Part shown: in pieces, positions 7,227 through 17,304 of the stretch
Layout: the number at the start of each line of letters is the position of its first letter
Numbering within the stretch: the stretch's first letter is position 1
NCBI GenBank assembly: GCA_017887445.1
Contig: JAGHIA010000070.1
Location: 1-64,000, forward strand
Direction: 5' to 3'
DNA: 64,000 bases
Source of the DNA: Fusicatenibacter sp.
GTDB lineage: Bacteria; Bacillota; Clostridia; Lachnospirales; Lachnospiraceae
Made by a program: the position numbers and the translations under genes
Notes under the pieces: generated by a model
Seen by the model: only the letters and a program-made list of their open reading frames with translations
Told to the model about the DNA's origin: nothing
Database searches by the model: none

Positions 7227-8837
7227 ATGGCAGTAAAGTATGTTTTTGTAACCGGCGGAGTGGTTTCCGGTCTCGGCAAGGGGATCACCGCAGCGTCGCT
7301 GGGCCGCCTTCTGAAGGCCAGAGGCTACAAGGTCACGATGCAGAAATTCGACCCGTACATCAACGTGGATCCGGGAACCATGAACCCCATCCAGCACGGG
7401 GAGGTATTCGTCACCGACGACGGTACGGAGACGGATCTGGACCTTGGCCACTACGAGCGTTTCATCGACGAGAGCCTTGACCGGAATTCCAACGTGACCA
7501 CGGGTAAGGTATACTGGTCAGTGCTGCAGAAAGAGCGCCATGGGGACTTTGGCGGCGGCACCGTTCAGGTGATCCCTCATATCACCAATGAGATCAAGAG
7601 CCGCTTTTACCACAACGAGGAGGAGGACCGCATCGCCATCATCGAGGTAGGAGGCACCGTCGGCGATATTGAAAGCCAGCCGTTTCTTGAGGCCATCCGC
7701 CAGTTTCAGCATGAGGTGGGCCACGAAAACGCGGTGCTTGTCCATGTTACGCTGATTCCCTATCTGAAAGCCTCCGGAGAGATGAAGACCAAACCTACCC
7801 AGGCCAGCGTCAAGGAGCTGCAGGGTCTCGGTCTGTGGCCGGATGTGATCGTCTGCCGTTCCGAACATCCGCTGACCCAGGAGATCCGGGACAAGATCGC
7901 CCTGTTCTGCAATGTGCCAAGCACTCACGTTCTCCAGAATCTGGATGTGGACTATCTGTATGAGGCTCCACTGGCCATGGAGCGGGAGCGTCTGGCGCAG
8001 GTGGTCTGCGAATCCTTGCATCTTCCCTGTCCCGAACCAGATCTGTCCGACTGGCAGACCATGGTACAGGCGCTGCGTACCCCGGACAAGGAGGTGACCA
8101 TCGCTCTGGTGGGAAAATACATTCAGCTGCACGACGCTTACCTGAGCGTGGCCGAGGCGCTGAAGCACGGAGGAATCGCCGTGCGGGCCAGCGTTTCCAT
8201 CCGCTGGGTGGATTCCGAGACGGTGACCAAGGACAATGTGGCCGATGTTCTGGCGGGCGTGGACGGCGTGCTGGTTCCCGGCGGTTTCGGCAGCCGCGGC
8301 GTGGAAGGGAAGATCACAGCCATCCGCTATGCCCGGGAGCATCAGCTTCCCTTCCTTGGCCTGTGCCTGGGCATGCAGCTGGCCATCGTGGAGTACGCCC
8401 GCCATGTGGCCGGCTGTCCCGGCGCCCACAGCATCGAGCTGGACCCGGAGACGAACTATCCGGTGATTTCTCTGATGCCGGACCAGAACGGCGTGGAGGA
8501 TATCGGCGGGACCCTGCGGCTGGGCGCGTATCCCTGCGTGCTGAAGGAAGATTCCCTGGCCTTCCGGCTTTACGGCGCAAAACAGATCCAGGAACGGCAC
8601 AGACACCGCTACGAAGTCAACAACGAATACCGCGAGACGCTCACCAGCCACGGCATGAAGCTTTCCGGCCTTTCCCCGGACGGCAGGATCGTGGAGATGA
8701 TCGAGCTGGAAGACCATCCGTTCTTTGTGGCGACCCAGGCCCATCCGGAGTTCAAGTCCCGGCCCAACCGCCCCCACCCACTGTTCCGCGGACTGATCCA
8801 GGCGGCGGCAGAGCATCATAGAAAAGCAGGAGAGTGA
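7227..8837 (+). CDS. pyrG: CTP synthase
   Basis: Converts UTP to CTP using glutamine and ATP. The N-terminal synthetase domain begins [16 protein letters not shown], with the substrate motifs [13 protein letters not shown] and [13 protein letters not shown]. The C-terminal class I glutamine amidotransferase domain has the nucleophile Cys in GLCLGMQ at about residue 380 and the His-Glu pair in [10 protein letters not shown]. Length 536 aa is standard. The start has AGGAGGG upstream. It is transcribed alone, with its own promoter. In other Firmicutes pyrG is controlled by reiterative transcription at a G-rich start; here the first bases after the -10 include GGGAACTG, but I cannot decide whether that mechanism applies. 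Confidence 0.97.
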   Translation: MAVKYVFVTGGVVSGLGKGITAASLGRLLKARGYKVTMQKFDPYINVDPGTMNPIQHGEVFVTDDGTETDLDLGHYERFIDESLDRNSNVTTGKVYWSVLQKERHGDFGGGTVQVIPHITNEIKSRFYHNEEEDRIAIIEVGGTVGDIESQPFLEAIRQFQHEVGHENAVLVHVTLIPYLKASGEMKTKPTQASVKELQGLGLWPDVIVCRSEHPLTQEIRDKIALFCNVPSTHVLQNLDVDYLYEAPLAMERERLAQVVCESLHLPCPEPDLSDWQTMVQALRTPDKEVTIALVGKYIQLHDAYLSVAEALKHGGIAVRASVSIRWVDSETVTKDNVADVLAGVDGVLVPGGFGSRGVEGKITAIRYAREHQLPFLGLCLGMQLAIVEYARHVAGCPGAHSIELDPETNYPVISLMPDQNGVEDIGGTLRLGAYPCVLKEDSLAFRLYGAKQIQERHRHRYEVNNEYRETLTSHGMKLSGLSPDGRIVEMIELEDHPFFVATQAHPEFKSRPNRPHPLFRGLIQAAAEHHRKAGE

Positions 8838-8862
8838 TCTGCGGGAAACGGATATTCCCTGT

Positions 8863-8940
8863 CCCGGAGTATGTTTGAACCTTCAATCTGTAAGCCTGGT
8901 TTACGGGAACGCAGAAAAGAATTTTCAAACATATTCCGGG
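8863..8940. terminator. Long hairpin after pyrG
   Basis: CCCGGAGTATGTTTGAA (8863-8879) pairs with TTCAAACATATTCCGGG (8924-8940), 17 bp with one G-U. It lies 26 bp after pyrG. No T-run follows, so it may be a processing or 3'-end-protecting hairpin rather than a classical terminator. It resembles the A repeat family (TTTGAA ... TTCAAA with flanking CACAC-like arms). Confidence 0.5.
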
Positions 8941-9020
8941 GATGCAGCACAAAAAATGCGGCGCAAAGCCGGATTTTATCCAAAAAATCCCAGAAAAAAT
9001 AAAAAAACTTAAATTTGTTA

Positions 9021-9049
9021 TTTACAAATCCAAAGTTTTGGTTTATATT
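9021..9049 (+). promoter_or_regulatory. gltB promoter
   Basis: -35 TTTACA (9021-9026), 17-bp spacer, -10 TATATT (9044-9049), in an AT-rich stretch. It is followed by a 28-nt leader hairpin (GCAGCTATT 9073-9081 with AATAGCTGC 9092-9100). Confidence 0.55.
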
Positions 9050-9148
9050 ATAACCCATAGTTGCAGATAACCGCAGCTATTTGGCTGTCTGAATAGCTGC
9101 AAAGTACCTGCGGCAGTTTGCATTTTGAAAAACAGAAAGGGTGTTTGT

Positions 9149-12100
9149 ATGACACAGAGGAGAGAGGGCGCCGGATCTAGCAGTCCCGCGCTGTACAGTC
9201 CCCGGTTCGAGCACGATAACTGCGGAATCGGAGCTGTCGTTAATATCAAAGGCAGAAAAAGCCATGAAACGGTTGAAAAAGCACTGAAAATTGTAGAAAA
9301 CCTGGAACACAGGGCCGGCAAGGACGCCGAGGGAAAAACGGGTGACGGAGTAGGAATCCTATTGCAGATTTCGCATAAATTCTTCTCTAGAGCCTGTCGT
9401 TCCCTCGGCATTTTTTTAGGGCAGGAACGGGAATACGGCATCGGAATGTTCTTCTTCCCCCAGAACGAACTGAAGCGCAACCAGGCGAAAAAGATGTTCG
9501 AGATCATCGTGGAGAAGGAAGGCATGGAGTTTCTCGGCTGGCGCCAGGTTCCGGTGGTTCCCGAGGTTCTGGGCCACAAGGCGAGAGAGTGTATGCCCTG
9601 CATCATGCAGGCGTTCATCAAAAAGCCAGAGGACGTAAAGAGCGGCATCGACTTCGACCGCAAGCTGTATGTGGTGCGCCGTGTGTTTGAGCAGAGTACC
9701 GACAATACCTATGTGCCGTCCCTGTCCAGCCGTACCATCGTCTACAAGGGTATGTTCCTGGTGGGACAGCTGCGGACCTTCTTCTCGGACCTGCAGGATA
9801 CCGCCTACGAGTCGGCCATCGCCATCGTACACTCCCGGTTCAGCACAAACACGAACCCCAGCTGGGAGAGGGCCCATCCCAACCGCTTTATCGTACATAA
9901 CGGCGAAATCAACACCATCCGCGGCAACGCGGACAAAATGCTGGCCAGAGAGGAGACCATGGCCTCACCGATGCTGCAGGATGAGCTGCACAAGGTACTT
10001 CCGGTCATCAATACCCAGGGGTCCGATTCGGCGATGCTGGACAATACCCTGGAATTTCTCACCATGAGCGGTATGGACCTGCCGCTGGCGGTGATGATCA
10101 CCATCCCGGAACCATGGGCCAACAACATGACCATCTCCCAGGAGAAGAGAGACTTCTATCAGTATTACGCAACCATGATGGAGCCGTGGGACGGCCCCGC
10201 GTCCATCCTGTTTTCCGACGGCGACGTGATGGGAGCGGTGCTGGACCGCAACGGCCTGCGTCCTTCCCGCTATTACATCACCAGAGACGATCAGCTGATT
10301 CTGTCCTCCGAGGTGGGCGTGCTGGAGATCCCTGAGGACCAGATCCTTGTGAAAGAACGTCTCCATCCGGGAAAAATGCTTCTGGTGGACACGGTGCAAG
10401 GAAAAGTCATCAACGACGACGAGCTGAAAGAGATCTACGCCCAGCGCCAGCCTTACGGCGAGTGGCTGGACAGCAACCTGGTGGAACTGAAAAACCTGAA
10501 GATCCCCAACCTGCCGGTGCAGGAGTACAGCCGCACAGAGCGGGTGAGACTGCAGAAGGCCTTCGGCTATTCCTACGAGGAGTACCGCACCTCCATCCGC
10601 AACATGGCGCTGAACGGCTCCGAAGGCATCGCTTCCATGGGTGTGGACACTCCGCTGGCGGTGCTGTCCCATCAGCATCAGCCGCTGTTCAATTATTTCA
10701 AACAGCTGTTCGCCCAGGTCACCAATCCGCCCATCGACGCCATCCGTGAGGAGATCGTAACCTCTACCACCGTCTATGTGGGCCGGGACGGAAACCTGCT
10801 GGAAGAACGTCCGGTCAACTGCCAGGTACTGAAGATCAACAATCCGATCCTGACAAACACGGATATGCTGAAGATCAAAAACATGAAGATCGACGGTTTT
10901 AAGGTACTTACCGTGCCGATCACTTATTATAAAAGCACGCCGCTGGAGCGTGCCATGGACCGCCTGTTTGTGGAGGTGGACCGGGCGCACCGGGAAGGCG
11001 CAAACATCCTGGTGCTTTCCGACCGGGGCGTGGATGAGAACCATGTGGCGATCCCGTCGCTGCTGGCAGTCTCCGCCGTTCACCAGCATCTGGTGAAGAC
11101 GAAAAAACGTACCTCCCTGGCCATCATCCTGGAGTCCGGCGAACCCCGCGAGGTCCATCACTTCGCCACCCTGCTGGGTTACGGCGCCTGCGCGGTGAAC
11201 CCGTATCTTGCCCTGGACACCATCCATGAGCTGATCCAGGACAAAATGCTGGAAAAAGATTACTACGCGGCGGTGGAAGACTACAACCACGCGGTGATCT
11301 CCGGTATCGTGAAGATCGCCTCCAAAATGGGTATTTCCACCATTCAGTCCTACCAGGGTTCCCAGATCTTCGAGGCCATCGGAATCTCCCCGGAGGTGAT
11401 CGACAAATACTTTACCGGCACGGTCAGCCGGGTAGGAGGCATCACCCTGCAGGATCTGGCGGAGGACGTGGACGCCCGTCATTCTCAGGCGTTCGATCCG
11501 CTGGGACTGGACACAGACCTGACTTTGGACAGCATCGGACGCCACAAAGAGCGCAGCCAGGGTGAAGAACACCGGTACAACCCGCAGACCATCCATGCGC
11601 TGCAGAAATCCACCCGCGACGGCGATTATCAGATGTTCAAGACCTATACCTCCATGGTGGACCGGGAGGAAACCGGATATCTGCGCAGTCTGATGGACTT
11701 CAATTATCCGGAACAGCCGATTTCCATCGACGAGGTGGAGAGCGTGGATTCCATCGTCCGACGCTTTAAGACCGGCGCCATGTCCTACGGATCCATTTCC
11801 CAGGAGGCCCACGAGACGTTGGCTATCGCCATGAATATGCTCCACGGAAAATCCAACTCCGGAGAGGGCGGCGAAAGCGACGAGCGTCTGGATTCTCCCG
11901 AGCGGTGCTCGGCCATCAAGCAGGTGGCATCGGGACGTTTCGGCGTAACAAGCAAGTATCTGGTCAGCGCGAAAGAGATCCAGATCAAAATGGCTCAGGG
12001 CGCGAAGCCTGGCGAGGGCGGCCATCTGCCGGCAGGAAAGGTTTACCCGTGGATTGCCAAGACCCGTCATTCCACACCGGGCGTTTCCCTGATCTCCCCG

Positions 12101-13681
12101 CCGCCGCACCACGATATTTATTCCATCGAGGATCTGGCGCAGCTGATCTACGACCTGAAAAACTCCAACCGGGACGCGAGAATCTCCGTCAAGCTGGTGG
12201 CTGAGGCAGGAGTGGGAACCGTTGCCGCCGGCGTGGCAAAAGCGGGCGCTCAGGTCATCCTGATCTCCGGATACGACGGAGGCACCGGCGCGGCTCCGAG
12301 AAGCTCCATCCACAACGCGGGACTTCCCTGGGAGCTGGGACTTGCGGAGACGCACCAGACCCTGATCATGAACGGCCTGCGCAACCGTGTGGTCATCGAG
12401 ACGGACGGCAAGCTGATGAGCGGCCGCGACGTGGCCATCGCAGCGCTTCTGGGCGCGGAGGAATTCGGCTTCGCCACAGCTCCCCTGGTAACCATGGGAT
12501 GCGTGATGATGCGTGTCTGCAACCTGGATACCTGCCCGGTGGGCGTGGCCACCCAGAATCCGGAGCTTCGCAAACGTTTCCGCGGAAAACCGGAATATGT
12601 TGTAAACTTTATGCGCTTTATCGCGCAGGAACTGAGAGAATATATGGCGAAGCTGGGCGTTCGCACCGTGGATGAGATGGTGGGACGTTCCGACCTTCTG
12701 AAACGGAAGGACGACGCCAAAGGCTCCTTTGCTTCACGGGTGGACCTTGGCGCGATCCTCAACAATCCTTACGCGGGCAATGAGAATGTGACCTTCGATC
12801 CAAAAGCAGTCTATGATTTCCAGCTGGAGCAGACTCTGGACGAAAAAGTGTTCTTAAAACAACTGAAACTGACGGAAGGCGAGTCGAAAACGCTTCAGGT
12901 ACAGGTCACCAACACAGACCGTACTCTTGGCACCATCCTCGGCTCGGAGATTACGAAAAAATTCAAAGATACGCTCCGTCCGGACACTTATGTGATAGAA
13001 TGTAAGGGAAGCGGCGGACAGAGTTTCGGCGCGTTTATCCCCAAAGGACTGACCCTTCGTCTGGAGGGCGACTCCAACGATTACTTCGGCAAGGGACTGT
13101 CCGGCGGAAAGCTTGTGGTCTATCCGCCGAAGAACAGCAACTACCGTCCGGAGGAAAATATCATCATCGGCAACGTGGCCCTTTACGGCGCCACCAGCGG
13201 TGAAGCATACATCAACGGAATGGCCGGCGAACGTTTCTGCGTCCGCAACTCCGGAGCCACCGCGGTGGTAGAGGGCGTTGGCGAGCACGGCTGCGAATAT
13301 ATGACCGGCGGAAGAGTGGTGGTCCTTGGAAGCACAGGCAAGAACTTTGCCGCAGGTATGAGCGGCGGCATCGCCTATGTGCTGGACGAGAAAAATCTCC
13401 TCTACCGCAACCTGAACAAGGCAATGATCTCCATCGAGGCGGTGGACAGCAAGTACGACATTGCCGAACTGCGCTCCCTGATCCAGCGCCATGTGGACCA
13501 CACAGGCTCCGCCAAGGGCAGCCATATCCTGGAGCATTTTGAGGAATTTTTACCGAAATTCAAGAAGATCATCCCCAACGACTACAAACGGATGATGACG
13601 CTCAGCGCGAAGCTGGAAGAAAAGGGACTGGACAGCGAGCAGGCTCAGATCGAGGCATTCTACGAGAGCCTGCGCAGATAG
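9149..13681 (+). CDS. gltB: Glutamate synthase, large subunit
   Basis: GOGAT large subunit: makes two glutamates from glutamine and 2-oxoglutarate. The order of domains is typical. First is a class II glutaminase domain whose nucleophile Cys (about residue 25, DNCGIGAVV) is exposed after removal of a short propeptide. Then come a central domain, the FMN-binding synthase domain with the cluster motif CNLDTCPVGVATQ at about residues 1123-1135, and a C-terminal glycine-rich beta-helix (GSGGQSFGAF and MAGERFCVRNSGATAVVEG). I prefer the ATG at 9149 (AAAGGG upstream, giving 1510 aa); a TTG at 9125 would add eight residues. It is followed by gltD after 9 bp, so the holoenzyme is NAD(P)H-dependent. 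Confidence 0.96.
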   Translation: MTQRREGAGSSSPALYSPRFEHDNCGIGAVVNIKGRKSHETVEKALKIVENLEHRAGKDAEGKTGDGVGILLQISHKFFSRACRSLGIFLGQEREYGIGMFFFPQNELKRNQAKKMFEIIVEKEGMEFLGWRQVPVVPEVLGHKARECMPCIMQAFIKKPEDVKSGIDFDRKLYVVRRVFEQSTDNTYVPSLSSRTIVYKGMFLVGQLRTFFSDLQDTAYESAIAIVHSRFSTNTNPSWERAHPNRFIVHNGEINTIRGNADKMLAREETMASPMLQDELHKVLPVINTQGSDSAMLDNTLEFLTMSGMDLPLAVMITIPEPWANNMTISQEKRDFYQYYATMMEPWDGPASILFSDGDVMGAVLDRNGLRPSRYYITRDDQLILSSEVGVLEIPEDQILVKERLHPGKMLLVDTVQGKVINDDELKEIYAQRQPYGEWLDSNLVELKNLKIPNLPVQEYSRTERVRLQKAFGYSYEEYRTSIRNMALNGSEGIASMGVDTPLAVLSHQHQPLFNYFKQLFAQVTNPPIDAIREEIVTSTTVYVGRDGNLLEERPVNCQVLKINNPILTNTDMLKIKNMKIDGFKVLTVPITYYKSTPLERAMDRLFVEVDRAHREGANILVLSDRGVDENHVAIPSLLAVSAVHQHLVKTKKRTSLAIILESGEPREVHHFATLLGYGACAVNPYLALDTIHELIQDKMLEKDYYAAVEDYNHAVISGIVKIASKMGISTIQSYQGSQIFEAIGISPEVIDKYFTGTVSRVGGITLQDLAEDVDARHSQAFDPLGLDTDLTLDSIGRHKERSQGEEHRYNPQTIHALQKSTRDGDYQMFKTYTSMVDREETGYLRSLMDFNYPEQPISIDEVESVDSIVRRFKTGAMSYGSISQEAHETLAIAMNMLHGKSNSGEGGESDERLDSPERCSAIKQVASGRFGVTSKYLVSAKEIQIKMAQGAKPGEGGHLPAGKVYPWIAKTRHSTPGVSLISPPPHHDIYSIEDLAQLIYDLKNSNRDARISVKLVAEAGVGTVAAGVAKAGAQVILISGYDGGTGAAPRSSIHNAGLPWELGLAETHQTLIMNGLRNRVVIETDGKLMSGRDVAIAALLGAEEFGFATAPLVTMGCVMMRVCNLDTCPVGVATQNPELRKRFRGKPEYVVNFMRFIAQELREYMAKLGVRTVDEMVGRSDLLKRKDDAKGSFASRVDLGAILNNPYAGNENVTFDPKAVYDFQLEQTLDEKVFLKQLKLTEGESKTLQVQVTNTDRTLGTILGSEITKKFKDTLRPDTYVIECKGSGGQSFGAFIPKGLTLRLEGDSNDYFGKGLSGGKLVVYPPKNSNYRPEENIIIGNVALYGATSGEAYINGMAGERFCVRNSGATAVVEGVGEHGCEYMTGGRVVVLGSTGKNFAAGMSGGIAYVLDEKNLLYRNLNKAMISIEAVDSKYDIAELRSLIQRHVDHTGSAKGSHILEHFEEFLPKFKKIIPNDYKRMMTLSAKLEEKGLDSEQAQIEAFYESLRR

Positions 13682-13690
13682 GAGGAGACA

Positions 13691-15175
13691 ATGGGAAAAC
13701 CAACTGGATTTTTAGAATATGAACGTGTGGACGGCGCCTGCGTTCCTCCGCTGGAGCGCATCAAGAACTTCCACGAATTTCACAGCGGACTTTCCACCCG
13801 GGAGCAGCAGCTCCAGGGCGCCCGCTGTATGGCCTGCGGCGTGCCGTTCTGTCAGGCGGGAACGATGATCTCCGGCATGGCGTCCGGATGCCCTTTAAAC
13901 AACCTGGTGCCTGAGTGGAACGACCTGGTCTATCTTGGAAACTGGCAGGAGGCCTACCGCCGTCTGACAAAGACCAACTGTTTCCCGGAATTTACGTCCC
14001 GGGTCTGCCCGGCGCTCTGCGAGGCCGCCTGCACCTGCAATCTCAACGGCGACCCGGTGGCCACCAAGGCAAACGAGCGTGCCATTATTGAGAACGCATG
14101 GAAAACCGGACTGATCCAGCCGAACCCGCCGAAAGTCCGCACCGGAAAGAAGGTGGCGGTGGTGGGAAGCGGTCCTTCCGGGCTGGCAGCCGCTATGCAG
14201 CTGAACCGCCGCGGCCATCAGGTCACGGTCTTTGAACGCCACGACCGGGTAGGCGGCCTGCTCCGCTATGGAATCCCCAATATGAAGCTGGAAAAAGACG
14301 TTATCGACCGCAGAGTCCGCCTGATGGAGGCGGAGGGCGTGACCTTTGTCACAAACACAGACGTGGGAAAAGACAAAAAAGCCAAGGAACTGCTGAAGGA
14401 ATTTGACCGGGTGCTTCTGTGCTGCGGCGCCTCCAATCCCAGGGATATCCAGGCGCCGGGGCGTGACGCCAAGGGGATCTGGTTCGCTGTGGACTTTCTG
14501 CGCACTGTCACCAAGAGCCTGCTGGATTCCGGCCTGAAGGATAAGAAGGTGCCGGAGGTAAAAGGAAAACATGTGGTGGTCATCGGCGGCGGCGACACAG
14601 GAAACGACTGTGTGGGAACCTCCATCCGTCTGGGTGCGAAATCCGTCACACAGCTGGAGATGATGCCAAAACCGCCCCTCACCCGGACGCCCCAGAATCC
14701 CTGGCCGGAGTGGCCGAGAATCTGCAAAACCGACTACGGCCAGGAGGAAGCCATCGCCGTCTTCGGCCATGACCCGCGGATCTATCAGACCACGGCATCG
14801 GAATTTATCAAAAACAAAAACGGAGAACTGGCCCAGCTGAAGATCGTCCATCTGGAGCCGGTAAAGGACGAAAAGACCGGACGGACGCTGATGCAGCCGG
14901 TGCCGGATTCGGAGAAAGTGATTCCGGCGGACCTGGTGCTGATCGCCGCTGGTTTCCTGGGAGCGGAAAAATATGTGACCGACGCCTTCCAGACGGCCCT
15001 CACCGAGCGCACTAACGTAAAGACCGGGGCCGGCAGCTATCAGACCAGCGTACCGAATGTGTTCACAGCGGGAGATATGCACCGGGGCCAGTCTCTGGTG
15101 GTATGGGCCATCCGCGAGGGACGGGAAGCTGCCCGGGCGGTGGATGAGTCCCTGATGGAATATTCCAATCTGTAA
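13691..15175 (+). CDS. gltD: Glutamate synthase, small subunit
   Basis: The NAD(P)H- and FAD-binding beta subunit that feeds electrons to GltB. The N-terminus carries the cysteine motifs for 4Fe-4S clusters ([10 protein letters not shown] and [11 protein letters not shown]). A first dinucleotide fold is [14 protein letters not shown] at about residue 155, and a second is [14 protein letters not shown] at about 295. The C-terminal FAD motif is [18 protein letters not shown]. Length 494 aa is normal. The ribosome-binding site AGGAGG overlaps the end of gltB, so the two are one operon. It is related to NfnB at 43331-44725, but the neighbour gltB makes the assignment secure. Confidence 0.96.
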   Translation: MGKPTGFLEYERVDGACVPPLERIKNFHEFHSGLSTREQQLQGARCMACGVPFCQAGTMISGMASGCPLNNLVPEWNDLVYLGNWQEAYRRLTKTNCFPEFTSRVCPALCEAACTCNLNGDPVATKANERAIIENAWKTGLIQPNPPKVRTGKKVAVVGSGPSGLAAAMQLNRRGHQVTVFERHDRVGGLLRYGIPNMKLEKDVIDRRVRLMEAEGVTFVTNTDVGKDKKAKELLKEFDRVLLCCGASNPRDIQAPGRDAKGIWFAVDFLRTVTKSLLDSGLKDKKVPEVKGKHVVVIGGGDTGNDCVGTSIRLGAKSVTQLEMMPKPPLTRTPQNPWPEWPRICKTDYGQEEAIAVFGHDPRIYQTTASEFIKNKNGELAQLKIVHLEPVKDEKTGRTLMQPVPDSEKVIPADLVLIAAGFLGAEKYVTDAFQTALTERTNVKTGAGSYQTSVPNVFTAGDMHRGQSLVVWAIREGREAARAVDESLMEYSNL

Positions 15176-15393
15176 CCGAAAATCGTTTACGACAAAATCA
15201 GGAAAGGAGAGCGGAACTGCGGCAGAACCATGCGGCTGCGCGGAGCATTTTGATCTGCGCGGCCGGAAAAACAAGGCAAGCGAATGGAGGAAGGATTCGC
15301 GAAACACTTTTGGGACATATCCTTCGGATAATTTTTCTCAGACGCGAAAAAATAGAAATGATCCGAAAGTTCTGCGGCAGTTCCCGTCATAAA
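15176..15393 (+). promoter_or_regulatory. gltD-glnA intergenic leader, candidate ANTAR target
   Basis: A 218-nt gene-free stretch with several small hairpins. GCGAAT/ATTCGC encloses GGAGGAAGG (about 15278-15299), and TATCC-TTC-GGATA is followed by ATTTTTCT (about 15319-15340), a weak terminator-like element. The second gene downstream encodes an ANTAR RNA-binding protein, a class that acts on leader hairpins of nitrogen genes. I cannot fit the exact two-hexaloop consensus by eye. Confidence 0.35.
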
Positions 15394-16725
15394 ATGGCAA
15401 ACTATACGAAAAGTCAGATCCTCGAAATCGCCGAGGAAGAGGATGTGGAGTTTATCCGCCTCCAGTTTACTGATCTGAGCGGCACAATGAAAAATATGGC
15501 GATCACCTCCAGCCAGCTGGAACGTGCTCTCGACAATAAATGTACCTTCGACGGTTCTGCCTTCGAAGGTTTTGCCGGTATTGAGGAGTCGGATATGTAC
15601 CTTTATCCGGACCCGGACACCTTCGCGATCCTTCCGTGGCGGCCCCAGCAGGGCAAGGTGGCGCGGATGATCTGCGATGTCTATGACCAGAACGGAAAAA
15701 AATACGAGGGCAGCTCCAGGACCATTCTCCAGAACGTGCTGAGCCAGGCGTCGGAGATGGGCATAGAGGCTGAGGCTGCGCCTGAGTGCGAATTTTTTCT
15801 CTTTCACACAGACGAAGACGGAATGCCCACCGTCACCACCCACGACAAAGCCGGCTATCTGGATCTGGGGCCTCTGGACCTGGGAGAGAACGCCAGGAGA
15901 GATATGGTACTGACCCTGGAGGAACTGGGGATCGGAGTCAAATCCTCGTTTCATGAGGTTGCCTCCGGCCAGCACGAGCTGGATTTTCTTCCGGCCTCCG
16001 CGCTTCGCAGCGCCGACCAGATTATGACCTTTAAATTCGCCGTGCGCATGATCGCAAAACGCCACGGCCTTCACGCGACCTTTATGCCAAAACCAAAGAC
16101 CGGCATTCATGGATCGGGCATGCACCTGCATTTTTCTTTGCAGAAAGACGGGCGCGATCTGTTCCGGGACCCGGCGGATCCCATGGGTTTAAGCAGTGAG
16201 GCCTACAGCTTTATCGGCGGGATCATGGAGCATATCCGCGGGATCACGGCCATCGCCAACCCGCTGGTCAACTCTTATAAACGGCTGGTGCCAGGCTTTG
16301 GCGCGCCGGTATATGTGGCCTGGTCCGTGCGCAACCGCAGCTCCCTGATCCGGATCCCCGACGCCCACGATGGACCGACGCGCATTGAGCTTCGCTCCCC
16401 GGACCCGTCGGCAAATCCGTATCTTGTGCTGGCCGTATGCCTGGCAGCAGGTCTGGACGGTATCCGCCGGAACGCGGTTCCGCCGGAACCGGTCTCGGAA
16501 AATATCTTCGAGATGTCCATGCGGGAAAAAGCAGACCGCGGCATTTCCACCCTGCCCACGAACCTGGGCGAAGCCATAGGGGCCCTGGAGCAGGATACGT
16601 TCCTGCGCAGTGTGCTGGGCGAAACCTTCGCCTCCCAGTACATCGAGGCGAAAAAGCAGGAGTGGGCCGAGTATCTTCCACAGGTTTCCTCCTGGGAGAT
16701 TGAGCGGTATCTGCACCGCATCTGA
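15394..16725 (+). CDS. glnA: Glutamine synthetase, type I-alpha
   Basis: Condenses ammonia with glutamate using ATP. It is a 443-residue GSI-alpha enzyme very close in layout to Bacillus GlnA. Visible features are the N-terminal YIRLQFTD-type segment (FIRLQFTDLSG), the latch DGSAFEGFAGIEESDM, the metal-binding PECEFFLF, the ammonia-site HEVASGQHELD, the ATP motif KPKTGIHGSGMH and the glutamate-site NRSSLIRIP. The adenylylation Tyr region of GSI-beta is absent, as expected. The start MANYTKSQ aligns with the usual MAKYTRED, but no clear ribosome-binding site precedes it. An ATG at 15358 is the main alternative. Downstream is an ANTAR regulator, upstream is gltBD. Confidence 0.95.
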   Translation: MANYTKSQILEIAEEEDVEFIRLQFTDLSGTMKNMAITSSQLERALDNKCTFDGSAFEGFAGIEESDMYLYPDPDTFAILPWRPQQGKVARMICDVYDQNGKKYEGSSRTILQNVLSQASEMGIEAEAAPECEFFLFHTDEDGMPTVTTHDKAGYLDLGPLDLGENARRDMVLTLEELGIGVKSSFHEVASGQHELDFLPASALRSADQIMTFKFAVRMIAKRHGLHATFMPKPKTGIHGSGMHLHFSLQKDGRDLFRDPADPMGLSSEAYSFIGGIMEHIRGITAIANPLVNSYKRLVPGFGAPVYVAWSVRNRSSLIRIPDAHDGPTRIELRSPDPSANPYLVLAVCLAAGLDGIRRNAVPPEPVSENIFEMSMREKADRGISTLPTNLGEAIGALEQDTFLRSVLGETFASQYIEAKKQEWAEYLPQVSSWEIERYLHRI

Positions 16726-16751
16726 AACGTTACAGATAAGGGGCAATTTTT

Positions 16752-17300
16752 ATGAGCAGTATTCTAGTGGCATTTCCAAAACAAGAAGACGGAAAACGGA
16801 TCGAACGGATGCTGACCGGATACGGTTTTTCTGTCGACCACATCTGCACGACGGCTGCTCAGGCGCTTGGTGAGATGAACCTTCTCGGCGGCGGTGTGAT
16901 TATTTGCGGCTACCGGCTGCCGGATATGTTTTTTTCAGAGCTTCGGGAATGTATGCCATCCTCCTTTGAGATGCTTCTGATCGCGTCGGAACGCACCCTC
17001 GGACAGATTGACGGCGGCGGCGTTGTAGCCCTTTCGATGCCGCTTCGCGCCTGCGACCTGGCGGAAACCCTGCAGATGATGCTGTACCCGAAGAAGAAAA
17101 AGACCACGCCGTCCCGGAAAATGAGAGACCCGAAGGAACAGCAGATCATTGATTCCGCAAAGAATCTGCTGATGGAACGGAATCATCTCACCGAGGTCGA
17201 AGCGCACCGCTATCTGCAGAAATGCAGTATGGACAGCGGCACCAATCTTGTGGAGACCGCACAGATGGTGCTGACATTATTGGACTTTGAAAGGAACTGA
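16752..17300 (+). CDS. ANTAR-domain RNA-binding response regulator
   Basis: A 182-residue protein with a degenerate receiver-like N-terminal half ([18 protein letters not shown]) and a C-terminal ANTAR domain at about residues 125-178 ([21 protein letters not shown] and [15 protein letters not shown]). ANTAR proteins bind paired RNA hairpins and stop transcription termination. The usual phospho-acceptor Asp is not evident in the receiver half ([11 protein letters not shown] holds Asp in a shifted place), so activation may not need a kinase. It lies 26 bp after glnA and overlaps the region before dapL, which fits control of nitrogen genes such as glnA or gltBD. In other Clostridia a GlnR-like role is proposed for such genes. 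Confidence 0.85.
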   Translation: MSSILVAFPKQEDGKRIERMLTGYGFSVDHICTTAAQALGEMNLLGGGVIICGYRLPDMFFSELRECMPSSFEMLLIASERTLGQIDGGGVVALSMPLRACDLAETLQMMLYPKKKKTTPSRKMRDPKEQQIIDSAKNLLMERNHLTEVEAHRYLQKCSMDSGTNLVETAQMVLTLLDFERN

Positions 17301-17304
17301 ACAA

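Noticed and set aside
7518-8819. 433-codon minus-strand frame inside pyrG
   Set aside because: Antisense shadow; pyrG is complete with all active-site motifs.
9965-12355. 796-codon open frame on the minus strand inside gltB
   Set aside because: It is an antisense shadow of a GC-rich gene. The translation is His/Gln/Val-rich without domains, and the plus strand clearly encodes GltB.
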